Shown here piece by piece: positions 20,381-21,499 of a stretch of DNA of 21,499 nt. Position 1 is the stretch's first letter; each line of letters begins with the position of its first letter. Position numbers and translations under genes: made by a program. Under the pieces are notes generated by a model. It was not told the DNA's origin. It saw only the letters and a list, made by a program, of their open reading frames with translations, and did no database searches. Source of the DNA: a virus; IMG/VR virus record IMGVR_UViG_3300023115_000122, positions 1-21,499 of that record. One strand, written 5' to 3'.

Positions 20381-20656
20381 ATGTTTCAGACAATATTTCT
20401 ATACGCTATAATATCTTCACTTACTGGTGAACCAGAAACTTTTTATTTTAACGGTAAAGTTTTTCCTAATCATATTGAGTGTACACACTTTTATTACACG
20501 TATGAAAGCAATATTAAAAACGGTATCTTGGAACACGCTACACGAAAATTTAATAGCGATGCTGCATTAGTACATGAAATCGGTTGTGTTACAAGAGAAG
20601 TTGATCAATTTTATAATGAAATCTATAAGAATAAAAGAGCACTGTACAGTAAATGA
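20381..20656 (+). CDS. Small exported or membrane-associated protein with Cys pair
   Basis: A 91-residue protein with a short hydrophobic start (MFQTIFLYAIISSLTG) and then a strand ETFYFNGKVFPNHIECTHFYY, ending with IGCVTREVDQFYNEIY. The layout hydrophobic strand, 'F....EC..F', helix, 'GCV' recurs in the next two proteins, suggesting paralogues. The cysteines (about residues 34 and 69) may form a disulphide in the periplasm. It starts one base after the upstream stop and its end overlaps the next gene's ATG. Confidence 0.7.
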   Translation: MFQTIFLYAIISSLTGEPETFYFNGKVFPNHIECTHFYYTYESNIKNGILEHATRKFNSDAALVHEIGCVTREVDQFYNEIYKNKRALYSK

Positions 20657-20895
20657 AATGGTTAGTTGTAGTTTTATTTGCCACCATACACGGTGATGTG
20701 TATATCTTCACTGATCCACACTTTGAAGACAGAGAAAGTTGCATAGCAAGTATTTCTGATGCAGAACAAGCTCAGAAATATGTCGCAAAGTTAGTTATGG
20801 AATATAAAAGATTGATGCCTATTAGAGCATTAAACTGTGTTGATGAAGCTACCATAAATAAAATATTAAAAGACATGGATAAAGATAACGTATGA
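20653..20895 (+). CDS. Small Cys-pair protein, second of a series
   Basis: An 80-residue protein, MKWLVVVLFATIHGDVYIF, then FEDRESCIASISDAEQAQKYVAKLV and ALNCVDEATINKILKD. It shares with its neighbours a hydrophobic N-terminus, a first cysteine in a helix start after an F-rich strand (C30), and a second cysteine about 30 residues later (C62). It overlaps both neighbours by four bases (ATGA type). Probably exported or inner-membrane attached. No family assigned. Confidence 0.7.
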   Translation: MKWLVVVLFATIHGDVYIFTDPHFEDRESCIASISDAEQAQKYVAKLVMEYKRLMPIRALNCVDEATINKILKDMDKDNV

Positions 20896-21095
20896 AGTGG
20901 ATACTAGTTTATATTGTTGTGGAAGGAACTACACCAGTAGCAGTAAACGCTATGGGTCCAGACCACACGTTTGATTCTATGATAGATTGTTTTGCCAAAA
21001 GAGAACAACTTGCCTTAAAAGTAGGTGGAAAAGCCGGATATTATCCATCAAGAAAACAAGCAATCTGCATTAAAATTGCGGATGAATCTATTTAA
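20892..21095 (+). CDS. Small Cys-pair protein, third of a series
   Basis: A 67-residue protein beginning MKWILVYIVVEG, nearly the same start as the preceding gene (MKWLVVVLFATI), followed by TFDSMIDCFAKREQLALKVGG and QAICIKIADESI. The 'F.SM.DC..K' and 'A.C.K' segments parallel the two upstream proteins. The translated product looks like a shortened paralogue. It overlaps the preceding gene by four bases, and a late promoter follows its stop. Confidence 0.7.
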   Translation: MKWILVYIVVEGTTPVAVNAMGPDHTFDSMIDCFAKREQLALKVGGKAGYYPSRKQAICIKIADESI

Positions 21096-21098
21096 AAA

Positions 21099-21106
21099 TA
21101 TAAATA
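21099..21106 (+). promoter_or_regulatory. T4-type late promoter box
   Basis: TATAAATA at 21099-21106 matches the T4 late consensus exactly and lies 29 bases before the next start codon, the usual distance. It implies late expression of the secreted repeat protein, under sliding-clamp-dependent transcription. Confidence 0.75.
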
Positions 21107-21135
21107 TATCTAAGAAACACTAAAAGGTAAACGAC

Positions 21136-21499
21136 ATGAGAAAGTTCTTGTTAAGCGCTTTCTTTGTTATGACCGCTGCTATGGTTCAAGCACAGGTTGC
21201 TAATGATGCAGACGGTAATTTTGATAGTACTAGCTATGTAGAAACAAACAATGATAGTACTACAACCACAAACAGTACTGTGACTACTGATAATACGAAT
21301 ACTAATGATACGACGATCACTAGTACAAACACGAATACAAATACAAACACGAATACTAGCACTATAGATAGTACGACTACTTCTACAAATACGAACACTA
21401 ATACTAGCACTATAGATAGTACAACAACATCGACAAACACTAATACCAATACGAGTACAATTACTAATACTACAGATAGTACTATCAATAGTACCAGTA
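21136..21499 (+). CDS. Secreted Thr/Asn/Ser-rich repeat protein (3' end outside window)
   Basis: At least 121 residues, continuing past the window. A signal peptide (MRKFLLSAFFVMTAAMVQA, cleavage before QV) is followed by ANDADGNFDSTSYVETNND and then an almost pure Thr/Asn/Ser/Asp/Ile array built of units like TNTNTNTSTIDSTTTS, 16 residues long (48 bases; compare 21352-21374 with 21400-21422). Low-complexity T/N arrays suggest an extended beta-solenoid, curli-like or adhesin-like surface polymer. AAAAGGTAA at 21122-21130 may be the ribosome site. A late promoter at 21099 points to a virion- or lysis-stage role. No catalytic domain is visible in this portion. Confidence 0.8.
   Translation, partial: MRKFLLSAFFVMTAAMVQAQVANDADGNFDSTSYVETNNDSTTTTNSTVTTDNTNTNDTTITSTNTNTNTNTNTSTIDSTTTSTNTNTNTSTIDSTTTSTNTNTNTSTITNTTDSTINSTS
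21340..21445 (+). repeat. 48-bp tandem coding repeat
   Basis: Two adjacent copies of a 48-base unit are clearest at about 21352-21399 and 21400-21447, with the 23 bases from 21352 and from 21400 identical. Surrounding shorter AATAC/ACGAA steps blur the array edges. The repeat lies in frame within the secreted repeat protein gene. Confidence 0.75.

Noticed and set aside
21234-21488. 84-codon Val/Leu-rich frame on the minus strand
   Set aside because: It is the complement of the Thr/Asn repeat array; low complexity keeps the frame open. No ribosome site, and the + strand gene has a signal peptide and late promoter.
21245-21499. CRISPR-like or direct-repeat array
   Set aside because: Repeats are contiguous, in frame and of low complexity, with no spacers; they encode a Thr/Asn polymer.

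Overview
The window reads as the replication, nucleotide and sugar region of a strictly lytic, AT-rich, T4-like myovirus of a marine type. All supported genes lie on the + strand, are small, and often overlap by 1-14 bases. Hallmarks are a T4 gp43-type DNA polymerase, a UvsX recombinase, a gp41 DnaB-type helicase, ThyX, a phosphoribosyltransferase, a MazG-like protein, T4-type late promoter boxes (TATAAATA), and many short unknown genes of the kind seen in marine T4-like phages. No integrase, transposase or CRISPR array is visible. A circularly permuted tmRNA gene whose tag begins ANDNFA points to an alphaproteobacterial host. The low G+C makes a SAR11-like host plausible, but that is inference.

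Layout. 1-3036: two small genes, then a sigma70-like promoter and DNA polymerase. 3033-6263: a phosphomannomutase-like HAD protein, cupin, small protein, HIGH-type cytidylyltransferase-like protein, MazG-like protein, TET-associated-type glycosyltransferase (TAGT) and a small partner. 6266-8116: a primase-polymerase-like protein, then two genes each behind a distinctive promoter/leader module. 8121-11396: a sugar cassette (GT-B glycosyltransferase, UDP-glucuronate 4-epimerase-like, short UDP-glucose dehydrogenase) and two mini-genes. 11442-14180: uvsX, an unknown gene and gp41. 14190-17278: small genes with thyX, a zinc ribbon, a PRTase and a short NPPY methyltransferase-like protein. 17362-19132: a third promoter-module gene, a SleB-type cell-wall hydrolase, a DUF3310-like protein, a clamp-tailed protein that may be gp33, and a small basic protein. 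19200-19480: the permuted tmRNA. 19518-19980: a small outer-membrane beta-barrel gene, a late promoter box and a terminator. 20002-21499: exported small proteins, then a late promoter and the start of a Thr/Asn/Ser-rich secreted repeat protein cut by the window end.

How the parts fit. Polymerase, helicase and recombinase form the replisome/recombination core. ThyX, the PRTase and the MazG-like protein adjust nucleotide pools. The sugar enzymes could make UDP-glucuronate/UDP-galacturonate, and perhaps a mannose-type sugar phosphate, for the two glycosyltransferases; whether the acceptor is phage DNA, the virion or the host surface cannot be told here. Transcription signals fall into three visible classes: TTTACA-N17-TATAAT promoters, a GGGG-TTTACA promoter with a shared leader, and TATAAATA late boxes. 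The most striking item is the phage-borne two-piece tmRNA, directly followed by a porin-like gene.
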